Positions 8,435 to 17,584 of a DNA stretch of 64,000 nucleotides are shown piece after piece (positions within the stretch are counted from its first letter, which is position 1; each line of letters starts with the position of its first letter). The stretch spans positions 11,574-75,573 of the forward strand of contig JAYPWI010000017.1 of the NCBI GenBank assembly GCA_038135065.1, in the 5' to 3' direction. Origin of the DNA: JAYPWI01 sp038135065. Lineage in GTDB: Bacteria > Actinomycetota > Acidimicrobiia > Acidimicrobiales > Poriferisodalaceae. The notes beneath the pieces were generated by a model. It was not told the origin of the DNA and searched no databases. It saw only the letters and a program-made list of their open reading frames with translations. A program made the position numbers and the translations under genes.

Positions 8435-10297
8435 ATGGTCGATCCGGCGTTTCGTGTTGGGGGCATCGCCTCTGGCCTCGATACCGAAGGCTTGATCAAC
8501 AGCCTCGTCGCCATCGAGCGCATCCCCATCAACCGGATGAACCAGCAGCGCCAGCTTGCTCAGGCTCGGTCGGACGCGTGGACGGATATCTCGACCAAGG
8601 TGTCCGCCTTTCGGACAGCAGTCGACGATCTGCGGTATCGGGGCGGTCTCGAAGCGGTCTCGGCCAGCAGTAGCGATGCGACCGTTGCATCGGTCTCGGT
8701 GACGGGCACCGCCAACCCATCGAGCCTGGCCTTCACGGTCGACCAACTTGCTGCGACACACAGCGTTGTCACGAGCGGCAGTCATGCGACCGCCGCAACA
8801 GCGGTTGGGGCAGGCACGGTCACCCTCACGATCGATGGGGTGGACCATGACGTGACCACCACGGCAAGCACCACCCTGACCCAACTGGCTGCCAGTATCG
8901 ATGCGCTTGGTATCGGCGTCGATGCGAGTGTGCTCACCGTGGCGTCCGGCGATGTCCGCCTTGCGTTGACCGCCGAATCGAGCGGATCCGATGGCGAGTT
9001 CTCCTTCTCTGAAACGGGTACGTCCCTGGGTACTGGTTCGGTGGTCAGTCAGGCAGCCAACGCCCTCGTCACCATCGGCTCCGGTGGAGGTGCGATCCAA
9101 CTCTCCCGGAGCACCAATACGGTCAGCGACCTCGTTCCCGGTGTCGAAATCCGATTGCTGGCCACATCTGCCTCGGCGGTCACGGTGACGACCGAACGGG
9201 ATGGCGACACCATCGCAGACAACATCACCGCGATGTTCACGGCTGCAGACGCAGTGTTGACCGAGATCGACACACTCACCTCCTACGATGCCGCGTCGGA
9301 ACAGGGCTCTGTCCTCACAGGTGACGCCATGGTGCGGACGCTCGACAGTCGGATCAGCGATGCGATGAGCGCAGTGATCAGTGATCTCGGTCTCGGTCTC
9401 GACGCAGGATCTCCCATCTCGTTCCGCCGTAGTGGTGGAATCGACGTGGACCGCGAGCGGCTCCTGTCGGCCATCAACGGAGAATTCAGCGACCTGTCGG
9501 CCCTTCTGTCCGGGGCATTCTCTACCTCGGACTCTCGGATTTCGGCCGTGTCGACCACGACCGAGACGTTGGAAGGGACCTACGACGTCGTTGTCGATGT
9601 GGCCGGTGGAACCGCAGAAGTCACTGGCGGTTCGTTCTCACCAGGGAACAACTCGTTCTCCCTCACCTACAACTCGGTCACCGACACGGTCGCGGTGAAC
9701 GAATCCACGGCGGCGGCAGCAGCTAGCTCCCTGAACACGATTTTCGGGGCCACTGCCGGGTGGGAAAATCTCTTTGCCGAAGACGCCGGCGGTGTCGTGA
9801 AGGTGAGCGTGCCGAGCCTGACCGGGTCGTCCGTGACCTTCACCATCTCCGGCGATGTGCGGTACGACCTCAACGGCACCCACACCGGTAGCGATCCGAG
9901 TGGAACGATCGATGGTGAGACAGCGTCCATTTCGGGCGATCGCTTCACCATCAGCACAGGTGATCCCACCGGGTTGGTGGCCGATGTCGATCTCTCCGAG
10001 GTGGATACGAGCGGCGGCTCGGTGAACGTCGGGACCATCACCTACGCAGGGAGCGTGCTCACCGACCTGGATCTCCTGCTCGACGACGTCGAGGGTGTCG
10101 ATGGAATCATCGCTCGAGCCCAGGACGAGCACGATGATCGAATCGACGACATCGATGACCAGATCGCTGCTATGGAACTCCGAATCGAATTGCGGGAGAC
10201 CAACTTCCGACGTCAGTTCCAGGCCATGGAGAGCATGCTCGCCCAGCTACAGGGCAACATGTCGTTCCTGTCGGGCCTCATGCCTGCGAGTGGATAG
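8435..10297 (+). CDS. fliD: Flagellar filament cap FliD
   Basis: Filament-capping protein that folds exported flagellin at the tip; 620 residues. The N-terminus (RVGGIASGLDTEGLINSLVAIE) is the FliD_N signature. The C-terminal helical tail (residues about 560-617, RIDDIDDQIAAMELRIELRE) and the ending METMLAQLQG-like segment (MESMLAQLQGNMSFL) match FliD_C. The long threonine/serine-rich middle is the exposed variable region. The start is ATG 8435, with GAGG eight bases upstream; a longer in-frame extension to 8078 overlaps the mini-flagellin and has no family similarity. It follows the mini-flagellin by ten bases. Confidence 0.93.
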   Translation: MVDPAFRVGGIASGLDTEGLINSLVAIERIPINRMNQQRQLAQARSDAWTDISTKVSAFRTAVDDLRYRGGLEAVSASSSDATVASVSVTGTANPSSLAFTVDQLAATHSVVTSGSHATAATAVGAGTVTLTIDGVDHDVTTTASTTLTQLAASIDALGIGVDASVLTVASGDVRLALTAESSGSDGEFSFSETGTSLGTGSVVSQAANALVTIGSGGGAIQLSRSTNTVSDLVPGVEIRLLATSASAVTVTTERDGDTIADNITAMFTAADAVLTEIDTLTSYDAASEQGSVLTGDAMVRTLDSRISDAMSAVISDLGLGLDAGSPISFRRSGGIDVDRERLLSAINGEFSDLSALLSGAFSTSDSRISAVSTTTETLEGTYDVVVDVAGGTAEVTGGSFSPGNNSFSLTYNSVTDTVAVNESTAAAAASSLNTIFGATAGWENLFAEDAGGVVKVSVPSLTGSSVTFTISGDVRYDLNGTHTGSDPSGTIDGETASISGDRFTISTGDPTGLVADVDLSEVDTSGGSVNVGTITYAGSVLTDLDLLLDDVEGVDGIIARAQDEHDDRIDDIDDQIAAMELRIELRETNFRRQFQAMESMLAQLQGNMSFLSGLMPASG

Positions 10298-10306
10298 GCG
10301 AGGGAC

Positions 10307-10624
10307 ATGACGGTATGCGACGACGGTCAGCGGCCAGAGGATGACGAGTGGGATGATCTGCTCGATGCTGCCGAGGACTTCCTCGACGAGGCGGAGCGAA
10401 GCCTGGCCGACGACCCGGCGCTGGCCCGGCTGCCCGTGCTCGAACACACGGCGCCCCGAGGGACACCCTCCAAGCGGCAGACCGAGCGGTTGGCGGCGAT
10501 TCTTCGCCGTGGCGAGGCAGTCGAGGCGCTCGTCATGTCTCGACAGCGGGACCTGAAGGCCGAGATGGCGGCCACTCGACAGGTCGATCGGGCAGGGCGG
10601 GCCTACCTGTCGGCCTTTGCTTGA
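10307..10624 (+). CDS. Small helical protein downstream of fliD (FliT-like position)
   Basis: A 105-residue protein I do not recognise. The N-terminal third is very acidic (DDEWDDLLDAAEDFLDEAE). The rest is predicted to be helical and more basic (SKRQTERLAAILRRGEAVEALV, then RQRDLKAEMAATRQVDRAG). It starts ten bases after fliD. In many bacteria this position holds fliT, the FliD chaperone, which is a helical protein of similar size; that role is a guess from position and composition, and no FliT motif is visible. ATG 10307 has GAGGG at very short spacing. Confidence 0.6.
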   Translation: MTVCDDGQRPEDDEWDDLLDAAEDFLDEAERSLADDPALARLPVLEHTAPRGTPSKRQTERLAAILRRGEAVEALVMSRQRDLKAEMAATRQVDRAGRAYLSAFA

Positions 10625-10719
10625 TTGGAGTCCCTCGCCGCCGACGGGAACCGTGATCGAGGATCGACACATTCCGCGCTCATGGACGAGCTATCTCCAC
10701 CGACCAGTTGGTGACGTTC

Positions 10720-12288
10720 ATGAGCACAACCGATCTCAGTTCCGCCAACCGAACGACGGCGCTGTTGCGGTCGCTACCCATCGCCCATCGGGTGGGCATC
10801 GGAGCGGCGCTGGTGGTCGTTGCTCTCGCTGGATACGCCTTTCTCCAGTGGCTCTCGAGCCCTTCGTACTCACTGTTGGCCAGCGATCTCAGCGCCTCGG
10901 ACCTGGGTGAGATCACAGCTGAGCTCGAATCGAGTGGCATCCCGTATCAGGTGGAGAACGGCGGCGATCGGGTCATGGTGCCCAGGGCCGATTTCGCCAA
11001 GGCTCGTGCAGCCCTCGCTGATGCCGGGGTGGCGACCGACGCAGCGACCGCGCGGGACCGTGGGTACGAACTGCTCGACCAACAGGGGTTCGGCCTGAGC
11101 GCCAACCTGGAGCGCATCAACGTCCAACGTGCACTCGAGGGAGAGCTGGCTCGCAGTGTGCGAGCCATGGACGGGGTCGACGACGCAGTCGTGCACCTGG
11201 TCATGCCCGAGGAGACGCTGTTCGGGGATCCTGAGGCGGCCAGCGCCTCAGTGATCATCGATGTGGGGGAGGGCTTCCGAGCTTCGGGTGCGACGGCGGT
11301 CGCCAACCTCGTCGCTGGGGCAGTGGAGAACCTCGAGACGTCGGCTATCACGGTGATCGATATGCAGGGTCGTATCCTCCTCGCTCCTGACGATCAGTCG
11401 TCCGGGGTCGATATGGGCACTGCGACCAGCCAGACTCGGGAATTCGAAAAGCGGTTGGAAGAAGACATCACCCGGCTGTTGCTGAGCGCGGGAGCCGGCG
11501 ATCGCAGCACGGTGATGGTCAGGGCGACCCTCGACTTCGATCAGGTGACGCGCCGGACAGAGACCTACGACGCCGAGGGCGGCGTCCCTCTGCGGGAACA
11601 GACCCAGTTGGAACAGTTCACTGGCAATTCGGCACTGGCCCCTGGCGGTGTCCCCGGTGTCGACGGTGAACAGTTGAATCCCGAGCTCGACGGTGCGGGA
11701 GGGCTCACCTACGAGAAAAACGACAGGACGACCGAGTTCGGGGTCGACAACATCATCACCAACGAGGTGCTGGCAGCTGGAGCGCTGCAGGAACTCCACG
11801 TTGGGGTGGTGATCGACGATGGATCGATTACCGGTGCAGGTGTCCCTGACGCCGACACGGTCTCCAATCTCATCAGTAATGCCGTCGGCCTGGATCCCGC
11901 ACGCGGTGACTCGATCGTGGTTGCTGCCGTACCGTTCCCAGCCATCGACGAGACCGAGCCCGTCGCTCTGACGGCTCCGGCCGCAGCCGGGGGACCCTCG
12001 ATTCTGGATCTCATCCCGCAGGCAGTGGGCGCGCTGGTGCTCATCCTCGTGGTCGCCGTGGTCCTTCTGATGCTCAAGAACGCCAACAAGGGAGCTGGGG
12101 AAGGAACCCTCGACGTCCCACAGCTTGCTGCGGGGATGACGAGTCAACGTCTTGATGAGGGGTCCGAGCTGTCCCTGGGTGCAGGGGCTCCGGTATCGAG
12201 TGACGCCCGTATCCAGGTCCGTCGCTTGGTCGAAGAACAGCCCGAGGAAATTGCCAGTCTGTTGCGATCGTGGTTGGCCGATGCGTGA
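10720..12288 (+). CDS. fliF: Flagellar MS-ring protein FliF
   Basis: MS-ring protein in the inner membrane, around the export gate and attached to FliG; 522 residues from ATG 10720 (in-frame TTG 10708 and GTG 10711 also exist). The first membrane segment lies near residues 20-43 (VGIGAALVVVALAGYAFLQW). The YscJ/FliF ring-building motif follows (YSLLASDLSASDLGEI ... GIPYQVENGGDRVMVP). A second membrane segment near residue 430 (LVLILVVAVVLLML) leads to the C-terminal FliG-binding tail (RIQVRRLVEEQPEEIASLLRSWL). fliE, flgB and flgC, which commonly precede fliF, are not here. A shared 12-base element lies 67 bases upstream at 10642. Confidence 0.95.
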   Translation: MSTTDLSSANRTTALLRSLPIAHRVGIGAALVVVALAGYAFLQWLSSPSYSLLASDLSASDLGEITAELESSGIPYQVENGGDRVMVPRADFAKARAALADAGVATDAATARDRGYELLDQQGFGLSANLERINVQRALEGELARSVRAMDGVDDAVVHLVMPEETLFGDPEAASASVIIDVGEGFRASGATAVANLVAGAVENLETSAITVIDMQGRILLAPDDQSSGVDMGTATSQTREFEKRLEEDITRLLLSAGAGDRSTVMVRATLDFDQVTRRTETYDAEGGVPLREQTQLEQFTGNSALAPGGVPGVDGEQLNPELDGAGGLTYEKNDRTTEFGVDNIITNEVLAAGALQELHVGVVIDDGSITGAGVPDADTVSNLISNAVGLDPARGDSIVVAAVPFPAIDETEPVALTAPAAAGGPSILDLIPQAVGALVLILVVAVVLLMLKNANKGAGEGTLDVPQLAAGMTSQRLDEGSELSLGAGAPVSSDARIQVRRLVEEQPEEIASLLRSWLADA

Positions 12289-12302
12289 TGGTGGAGTGCT
12301 GA

Positions 12303-13322
12303 GTGGCTGACGAGCAGTCGATCCTTGCGGAGTTGAGTCCGGCTCAACGCGCTGCCGCCGTGTTGGTGGCGGTTGGCTCTGACGCGGCCTCCAACGTGTT
12401 GTCGTTTCTCGAGGTCGGAGAGGTCGAGCTCATCACCCGGGAAATCATGCAACTGGGTCGGCTGCCCCATGATCGTCTCGACGCGATCATCGGCGAGCTC
12501 TCCAATGAACTTGGGCAGCAGATGATGGCCTCGGTGGGTGGTCTCGATTACGCCCGCAACCTCCTCGAGCGGTGGGAAGGGGCGAAAGCCGGCGACATCC
12601 TCGAGCGCCTGATGGCAGCTGCCAACAACCGTCCGTTCAACTTCATGAGCAAGATGGACGCAACCCAGGTGTGCCAGTTCCTCGCCGATGAGCACCCCCA
12701 GACAATGGCGCTCGTCCTCAACTATCTGAGCCCGACCTTGGGTGCCGAGGTGCTGACCAGTCTTCCCGACGAAGCCCAGGGTGAGGTCTCCCTGCGTCTG
12801 GCCACCATGGGTCCGGTGGATCCGATGGTGATCCGTGCCGTCGAGCAGTCGATGCAGGCTCGGGTGGGGGCCGTCGCAGCGACGGAAACGGGGGTCGGAA
12901 AAGAAGGCGCCGAGACCCTGGCAACCCTTCTCAACGCCGTCGATCGCTCGGCCGAGCGACGGATCTTCGAGCACCTCGCTCGTCGGGACCCGGCGTTGGC
13001 CGAGGATGTGCGAGCGAGAATGTTCCTCTTCGAGGACTTGGTCGAGCTCTACGACAAGGACATCCAGGAGATCCTGCGGACACTGGACGCCAAGCAGCTG
13101 GCTCTGGCTATGAAGGGCAGCAAGCCTGAGGTCGTCGACAAGATCTTCCGCAACCTGAGCGAGCGCGCTGCGACATCTCTCCAAGAGGAGGTCGAGTTCC
13201 TCGGGGCCGTCAAGGTGAAGGACGTGGAAGCGGCCCAGTCCTTGGTGGTTGCCGAGGTTCGTCGCCTCGACGAGGAAGGCGTCATCACCCTCAGAGGGGC
13301 CGATGCGGAGATGGTCGAATGA
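12303..13322 (+). CDS. fliG: Flagellar motor switch protein FliG
   Basis: Switch-complex protein that couples MotA ion flow to rotation and links FliF to FliM; 339 residues. The N-terminal FliF-binding domain (AQRAAAVLVAVG), the middle domain with the EHPQT motif (FLADEHPQTMALVLNYL) and the C-terminal torque helix with alternating charges (FEDLVELYDKDIQEILRTLD, KPEVVDKIFRNLSERAA) are all present. GTG 12303 follows GGAG at six bases. It overlaps fliH by four bases (ATGA), so the two are translationally coupled. Confidence 0.95.
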   Translation: MADEQSILAELSPAQRAAAVLVAVGSDAASNVLSFLEVGEVELITREIMQLGRLPHDRLDAIIGELSNELGQQMMASVGGLDYARNLLERWEGAKAGDILERLMAAANNRPFNFMSKMDATQVCQFLADEHPQTMALVLNYLSPTLGAEVLTSLPDEAQGEVSLRLATMGPVDPMVIRAVEQSMQARVGAVAATETGVGKEGAETLATLLNAVDRSAERRIFEHLARRDPALAEDVRARMFLFEDLVELYDKDIQEILRTLDAKQLALAMKGSKPEVVDKIFRNLSERAATSLQEEVEFLGAVKVKDVEAAQSLVVAEVRRLDEEGVITLRGADAEMVE

Positions 13323-13954
13323 TCGGTTCGTCCACGTCACATCTCTGGACCCAGGGTTCGGTGCCTCCCACCGGGGAGCGTCGTCGTTCCGCTCGGGTCG
13401 GGGATCCTCTCATCGGCGTGCCCACTGCCGAGCAACTCGAAAGTGAGCGCAGCGCAGCATACGAAGCTGGTCGTCGTGATGGGATCGCCGAGGGACAGGC
13501 GACCGCCCGCCAGGACGCAGACATGCTCTACGGCCAAGTGGTCCGGGAGGTGGGTCGCCTCGTCGAGGGCCAGCAGGTCGAACGCCAACAGCTGGCAGCG
13601 GGGATGATCGAACTGGCGATCGAGGTGGCCACCGCGGTCCTCGGCAGAACTCCGCACGATGGAGGTGCGGCCCTCATCGAGCGGTTGCGTTCGGCGTGTG
13701 GTGGATCCCTCCAGGCGGTAACCACCGTGCAGGTCAGCCCGGTGGATGTCGAGGCGGTGCGGTCCGCCTTGACCGGGATCAACGTGGGGGTCGAGGCCGA
13801 TCCCCAGCTGGGTCCCGGGGAGGCCCGCATGTCGGGTGATTGGTCGTCCTCGGCGGCAACGGTGGGGTCGATCACCGAAGTGATCCGGCGTCATCTCGTC
13901 GAGGTCGTGGAGGCCCCGGAGACCACCACAACGAGTAGCGGAGAGATCGGATGA
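13319..13954 (+). CDS. fliH: Flagellar export regulator FliH
   Basis: FliH holds and regulates the FliI ATPase at the export gate and links it to the C-ring; 211 residues. The central region has the FliH/YscL helical pattern with small-residue repeats (AYEAGRRDGIAEGQA) followed by the globular domain (LAIEVATAVLGRTPHDGGAALIERL). The C-terminus ends in VIRRHLVEVVE. It overlaps fliG and flgN by four bases on either side. The usual next gene, fliI, is missing here, and flgN follows directly. Confidence 0.82.
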   Translation: MIGSSTSHLWTQGSVPPTGERRRSARVGDPLIGVPTAEQLESERSAAYEAGRRDGIAEGQATARQDADMLYGQVVREVGRLVEGQQVERQQLAAGMIELAIEVATAVLGRTPHDGGAALIERLRSACGGSLQAVTTVQVSPVDVEAVRSALTGINVGVEADPQLGPGEARMSGDWSSSAATVGSITEVIRRHLVEVVEAPETTTTSSGEIG

Positions 13955-14433
13955 TCACATCCCTGGATGACGACCGACAGGTCATGGTGGAACGCCTCAA
14001 TGTCGATGTGACCGCTGTGCGGCAGCGAGTGCGTGAGCTGGATCGTCGGGTCACTGCGCTCCACCTTCTGACGGCTGCCGATGATGTCCGACACCTGCCC
14101 CAGGCAATCGTGGACGCTGCAACGGCGGCAACGAACCTGCACAAGGTGACCGAGTTGTTGGGTGGCAGCGGCCTGGTGGACCGGCTCGCCGAGCGGGTCG
14201 CCGCGGCGGGTGATGCTGACGCTCGCCGGGCGATGGCGGCCCTCGTGGCCGACATCGATCAGACCAGGGCCAGGGTTCGGCGATCAACCATGCTCACCAC
14301 CCAGGCGGCTCTCCAACTCCACAAGCAGGTGGAGTCGGTGCTCGGTCCACTCGAGACATCGGGTGTCTATCGACCAGCCGTGCACGTAGGCGGAGTGGCT
14401 GGTGGACCGCGACTTGTGGACACGAGGGCGTAG
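13951..14433 (+). CDS. flgN: Flagellar hook-filament junction chaperone FlgN
   Basis: Probable export chaperone for FlgK and FlgL; 160 residues, almost entirely helical. The long C-terminal helix (RRSTMLTTQAALQLHKQVE) and the short tail ending in GPRLVDTRA match the FlgN pattern, in which the protein finishes in a FD(T/S)(R/K)A-type motif. It lies ten bases before flgK, its expected client, and is coupled to fliH by a four-base overlap. The identification rests on helical character, tail and position, because FlgN sequences diverge strongly. Confidence 0.7.
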   Translation: MITSLDDDRQVMVERLNVDVTAVRQRVRELDRRVTALHLLTAADDVRHLPQAIVDAATAATNLHKVTELLGGSGLVDRLAERVAAAGDADARRAMAALVADIDQTRARVRRSTMLTTQAALQLHKQVESVLGPLETSGVYRPAVHVGGVAGGPRLVDTRA

Positions 14434-14442
14434 GGAGAGACG

Positions 14443-15813
14443 ATGTCGGTACACGCTCTGTACACGGGGTATTCCGCCCTCAACGCCTCCCGGGTGGGCC
14501 TGGAGGTGGTGTCCAACAACATCGCCAATGTCAATACCGAGGGGTACTCGCGTCAGCGCCTGGAGTTGCAGGCCTTCATGCCGACGTCGCTCACGTTCGG
14601 GCAGATCGGCAATGGCGTCGACATCTCGGACATCGCTCGATCGCGGGATGTGTTCCTCGATGAACGGGTGCGTTCGGCGACGGGTTCGCTCGGCGCGCTG
14701 GAGACTCGGGCCGAGTTGCTGGCTCGGGCCGAAGCCGCTCTCGGTGAGCCCGAACACGGCATCACGGCTGGTTTCGACGCTCTCTGGGACAGCTTCGAGG
14801 AGTTGGCACTGTCGCCCACCAATCGGGCAGCCCAGCTGACCGTGATGGAACAACTCGATGCCGTCTCGGCACGACTTCGCTCGTTGGATCACGAGATCGA
14901 GGCGGTGGGGGAGGCAACTCGACGCTTTCTCGAGGACGAACTCGACACGGTGAACGAACTCACGGCCCGGATTGCCGACCTGAACGTCGCCATCTTGCGG
15001 GAACGCGGGGGCGGATCGGCTCCCAACAACCTGCTCGACATGCGTGATGCCGCAGTCGACGAACTCGTGTCCATGACGGGCGCCTCGGCCCGCATCGATG
15101 ACAACGGCAACTACCAGGTAGCTGTCAATGGGTTGTCACTGGTGCTCGGATCTGAGCACCGGACTCTGTCGTTCGACGCATCGACCGATTCGATCGTCCA
15201 CGATGCGCTCGGGGCAGCGATCAATGTGGGCGGGTCAACTGGGGGCGCCCACCAGTTCCTGCAGGAAGATCTGGTCGCAATGTCCACCGGATTGGGAACG
15301 ATCGCCAGCGAATTTGCCGATGCGGTGAATGCCCAACATGCGGCGGGGTTCTCCGACTCTGGGGTTGCCGGTGCTGTCGTGTTCTCCTACGACGCTACCG
15401 CGCCGGCCTCCACGATCGCTCTGGCCCTCACCGACCCGAGTCAGTTGGCCTCCTCCGACGTGGACGGCACGCCGTTCCCTGCATTCAACGGTGAAAACGC
15501 GCAGCGCCTAGCCGATCTCCGGTACACGGCGGTGGCAGTCGGCGGCACCCAGAGTCTCGGTGACGCTGCTCGCGCCCTGGTCATCGAGGTCGGGTCGCGG
15601 GTTGCAACGGCTCGCTCGTCGGCTGCCGCGCAGGCAGATTTGGCCACAGCCGCTCAGTTGAGTCGTGAGCAGGTGACGGGCGTGAACATCGACGAGGAGA
15701 TGGTCGAGTTGATGCGCTTTCAACAGTCCTACGCAGCTGCCGCACGGGTGATCACAACAGCCGATGCTGCCCTGGACATCCTGGTCAACCGCACGGGAAT
15801 CGTCGGTCGGTAA
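14443..15813 (+). CDS. flgK: Hook-filament junction protein FlgK
   Basis: First junction protein (HAP1) between hook and filament; 456 residues. The N-terminus is the rod-hook family signature (ALYTGYSALNASRVGLEVVSNNIANVNTEGYSRQR). The C-terminus (GVNIDEEMVELMRFQQSYAAAARVITTADAALDILVN) is the matching flg_bbr_C helix. A less conserved middle of about 300 residues is normal. The ATG has GGGAGAG a few bases upstream, and flgL follows after 15 bases. Confidence 0.95.
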   Translation: MSVHALYTGYSALNASRVGLEVVSNNIANVNTEGYSRQRLELQAFMPTSLTFGQIGNGVDISDIARSRDVFLDERVRSATGSLGALETRAELLARAEAALGEPEHGITAGFDALWDSFEELALSPTNRAAQLTVMEQLDAVSARLRSLDHEIEAVGEATRRFLEDELDTVNELTARIADLNVAILRERGGGSAPNNLLDMRDAAVDELVSMTGASARIDDNGNYQVAVNGLSLVLGSEHRTLSFDASTDSIVHDALGAAINVGGSTGGAHQFLQEDLVAMSTGLGTIASEFADAVNAQHAAGFSDSGVAGAVVFSYDATAPASTIALALTDPSQLASSDVDGTPFPAFNGENAQRLADLRYTAVAVGGTQSLGDAARALVIEVGSRVATARSSAAAQADLATAAQLSREQVTGVNIDEEMVELMRFQQSYAAAARVITTADAALDILVNRTGIVGR

Positions 15814-15828
15814 CGGAAGGAGCTGATC

Positions 15829-16713
15829 ATGCGAGTGACAACCGGATTTCTCGTCAACCAGTCCGTGGATCGGCTGCAGGCTCGACTTGCGTCGTTCGAA
15901 GCGGCACAGGATCGCCTCAGCACAGGACGCAACTTCCAGACCGCTTCCGAGGACTTGAACGGGATGAATACCGCATTGGCGCTGCGGAGCAGTCGTCGGT
16001 CAACCGACCAGGCCGTCCGCAACGCCCAGGATGGAGCGACCCGGATCGACCTCGCCGACACCAAGTTGCAGCAGGGCCTCGACACGCTCCGGCGGGTCAG
16101 AGAACTGATGATTCGTGGTGCGAACTCCCTGCAGAGCACCGAGGCCACGGTGATCGCCGGAGAGATCGAGAGTCTGCGGGACCAGTTGGTCGACCTGGCA
16201 AATGCCGATTACCTCGGTCACGGATTGTTCGCCGGAACGGCCGAAGGAAATGCAATATCCCTCGTGGCGGGAGTGTGGACCTACGAGGGCGACGGGGGTG
16301 CGGTCAATCGGCGGATCAGTGAGACCGAGGTGGTAGATGTCAACGTGACCGGTGACGAAGTGTTCGGGTTTGCTGGTCCGGAGGATGTGTTCAGCATGCT
16401 GGATCGGGTGTCCGGCCTCGTCACAGCCCAGGATGCAGCGGGGCTCGGGGTTGCGATTGCCGATGTGGACGCCGCGATGGACCGCATCCATGTTGGTCTG
16501 TCCGAGCTCGGGGCCAGAGGCAGCCGCATCGAGTCGACGATCCAGCGGGGTCTGACCGACTCGGAAACGGTGCGTCGACAACTGTCGAACCTAGAGGATG
16601 TCGATCTCGCAGAGGCCGTCTACGAGATTCAGACCGAAGAGGTCGCGCTACAAGCCACCATGGGTGCAGTTGCACGGGCGCTCCAACCAAGTCTCCTGGA
16701 TTACCTCCGATGA
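15829..16713 (+). CDS. flgL: Hook-filament junction protein FlgL
   Basis: Second junction protein (HAP3), a flagellin-family protein; 294 residues. The N-terminal helix (MRVTTGFLVNQSVDRLQARL, with LSTGRNFQTASEDLNG) and the C-terminal helix (DLAEAVYEIQTEEVALQATMGAVARALQPSLLDYL) are characteristic. The start is ATG 15829, with GGAAGGAG immediately upstream. It forms a unit with flgN and flgK. Confidence 0.93.
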   Translation: MRVTTGFLVNQSVDRLQARLASFEAAQDRLSTGRNFQTASEDLNGMNTALALRSSRRSTDQAVRNAQDGATRIDLADTKLQQGLDTLRRVRELMIRGANSLQSTEATVIAGEIESLRDQLVDLANADYLGHGLFAGTAEGNAISLVAGVWTYEGDGGAVNRRISETEVVDVNVTGDEVFGFAGPEDVFSMLDRVSGLVTAQDAAGLGVAIADVDAAMDRIHVGLSELGARGSRIESTIQRGLTDSETVRRQLSNLEDVDLAEAVYEIQTEEVALQATMGAVARALQPSLLDYLR

Positions 16714-16785
16714 GCGTCGTGTACATCAATTCTGCGATCGGCGAGGAGTCGATAATGCCCCTCGAACACTCCGAGGTCAGCCACA

Positions 16786-17265
16786 ATGGTCACTGCTCCT
16801 GCTGTTGCGGCAGCTATCTCGAGCGAGGACACCGTGACGACTGATACCTCGAGCCTTCTCGACGAACCGATGTCCGTCCTCATCGCGAATGGTCTGCCGG
16901 GCCTGTCGTCGTCGTCGCAGTGGGTCCTGCGTCCGATGGGGTCCGACGGGATGGAGGGCTCGCCCTTCCGCACCCTGACGGCCACCGAGGAAACCGACCC
17001 CGTCACCCTCATCCTTGCCGACCCGTGGGCCTTCTTCTCCGATTACGCCCCTGACCTACCGGACAACGAACTCGAGGTGCTCGGCATCACCGGCCCAGGT
17101 GATGTGATGGTGCTGTGCCCCGTGACCCTCGACGCCGAACAGGGATGCTTCTATCTCAACCTGCTTGGGCCCGTCGTATTCCACACCGGCACCGGTCAGG
17201 CTGCCCAACTCGTGCTCGGGGACCAGGAATGGCCGATCAGGGCGCGGGTCGACGTTGGTCCCTGA
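16786..17265 (+). CDS. fliW: Flagellar assembly factor FliW
   Basis: FliW binds cytoplasmic flagellin and, when free, inhibits CsrA; it is the sensor arm of the flagellin homeostasis loop. The protein has 159 residues. Residues 35-159 carry the family pattern (GLPGL, VTLILADPWAFFSDYAPDLPDNELEVLGI, VMVLCPVTL, LNLLGPVVFHTGTGQAAQLVL). The N-terminal 30 residues are not conserved, so GTG 16834 (preceded by GAGGA) is a reasonable alternative start. csrA follows 67 bases downstream, the usual partner arrangement. Confidence 0.88.
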   Translation: MVTAPAVAAAISSEDTVTTDTSSLLDEPMSVLIANGLPGLSSSSQWVLRPMGSDGMEGSPFRTLTATEETDPVTLILADPWAFFSDYAPDLPDNELEVLGITGPGDVMVLCPVTLDAEQGCFYLNLLGPVVFHTGTGQAAQLVLGDQEWPIRARVDVGP

Positions 17266-17332
17266 GAGAGATGTCCTGAAGTCACCCTCACGCTTCGTTC
17301 GAGCGGGCATGATGTAGGGACGGAGGTGCCTC

Positions 17333-17584
17333 GTGCTCGTGCTGTCTCGCAGGGTTGGCGAATCGGTGATGATCGGTAGCAACGTCAAGGTCACCGTGGT
17401 CGAGACCAAGGGTGACCAGATTCGCTTGGGCATCGATGCACCCAGGTCGATCTCTGTCCACCGCGAAGAAGTCTTCCGCCAGGTGCAGGATGCGAACTCG
17501 GCTGCAGCCGCTTCTGCGGATGCAGCCTCCCCGTTGCTCCGCCGGGGTCAGCGACCCGCTGTGCGGCCTGACTCCGCTCGGTAG
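17333..17584 (+). CDS. csrA: Carbon storage/translation regulator CsrA
   Basis: Dimeric RNA-binding protein that binds GGA motifs, often over ribosome binding sites; here it probably represses flagellin translation. The 83-residue protein starts LVLSRRVGESVMIG and includes VTVVETKGDQIRLGIDAP and SISVHREEVFRQVQ, with the RNA-contact arginine in VHREE. About 25 residues of disordered tail follow the core, longer than in most CsrA proteins. GTG 17333 has GGAGG six bases upstream. The last 37 bases overlap the end of the convergent gene at 17548. Confidence 0.95.
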   Translation: MLVLSRRVGESVMIGSNVKVTVVETKGDQIRLGIDAPRSISVHREEVFRQVQDANSAAAASADAASPLLRRGQRPAVRPDSAR

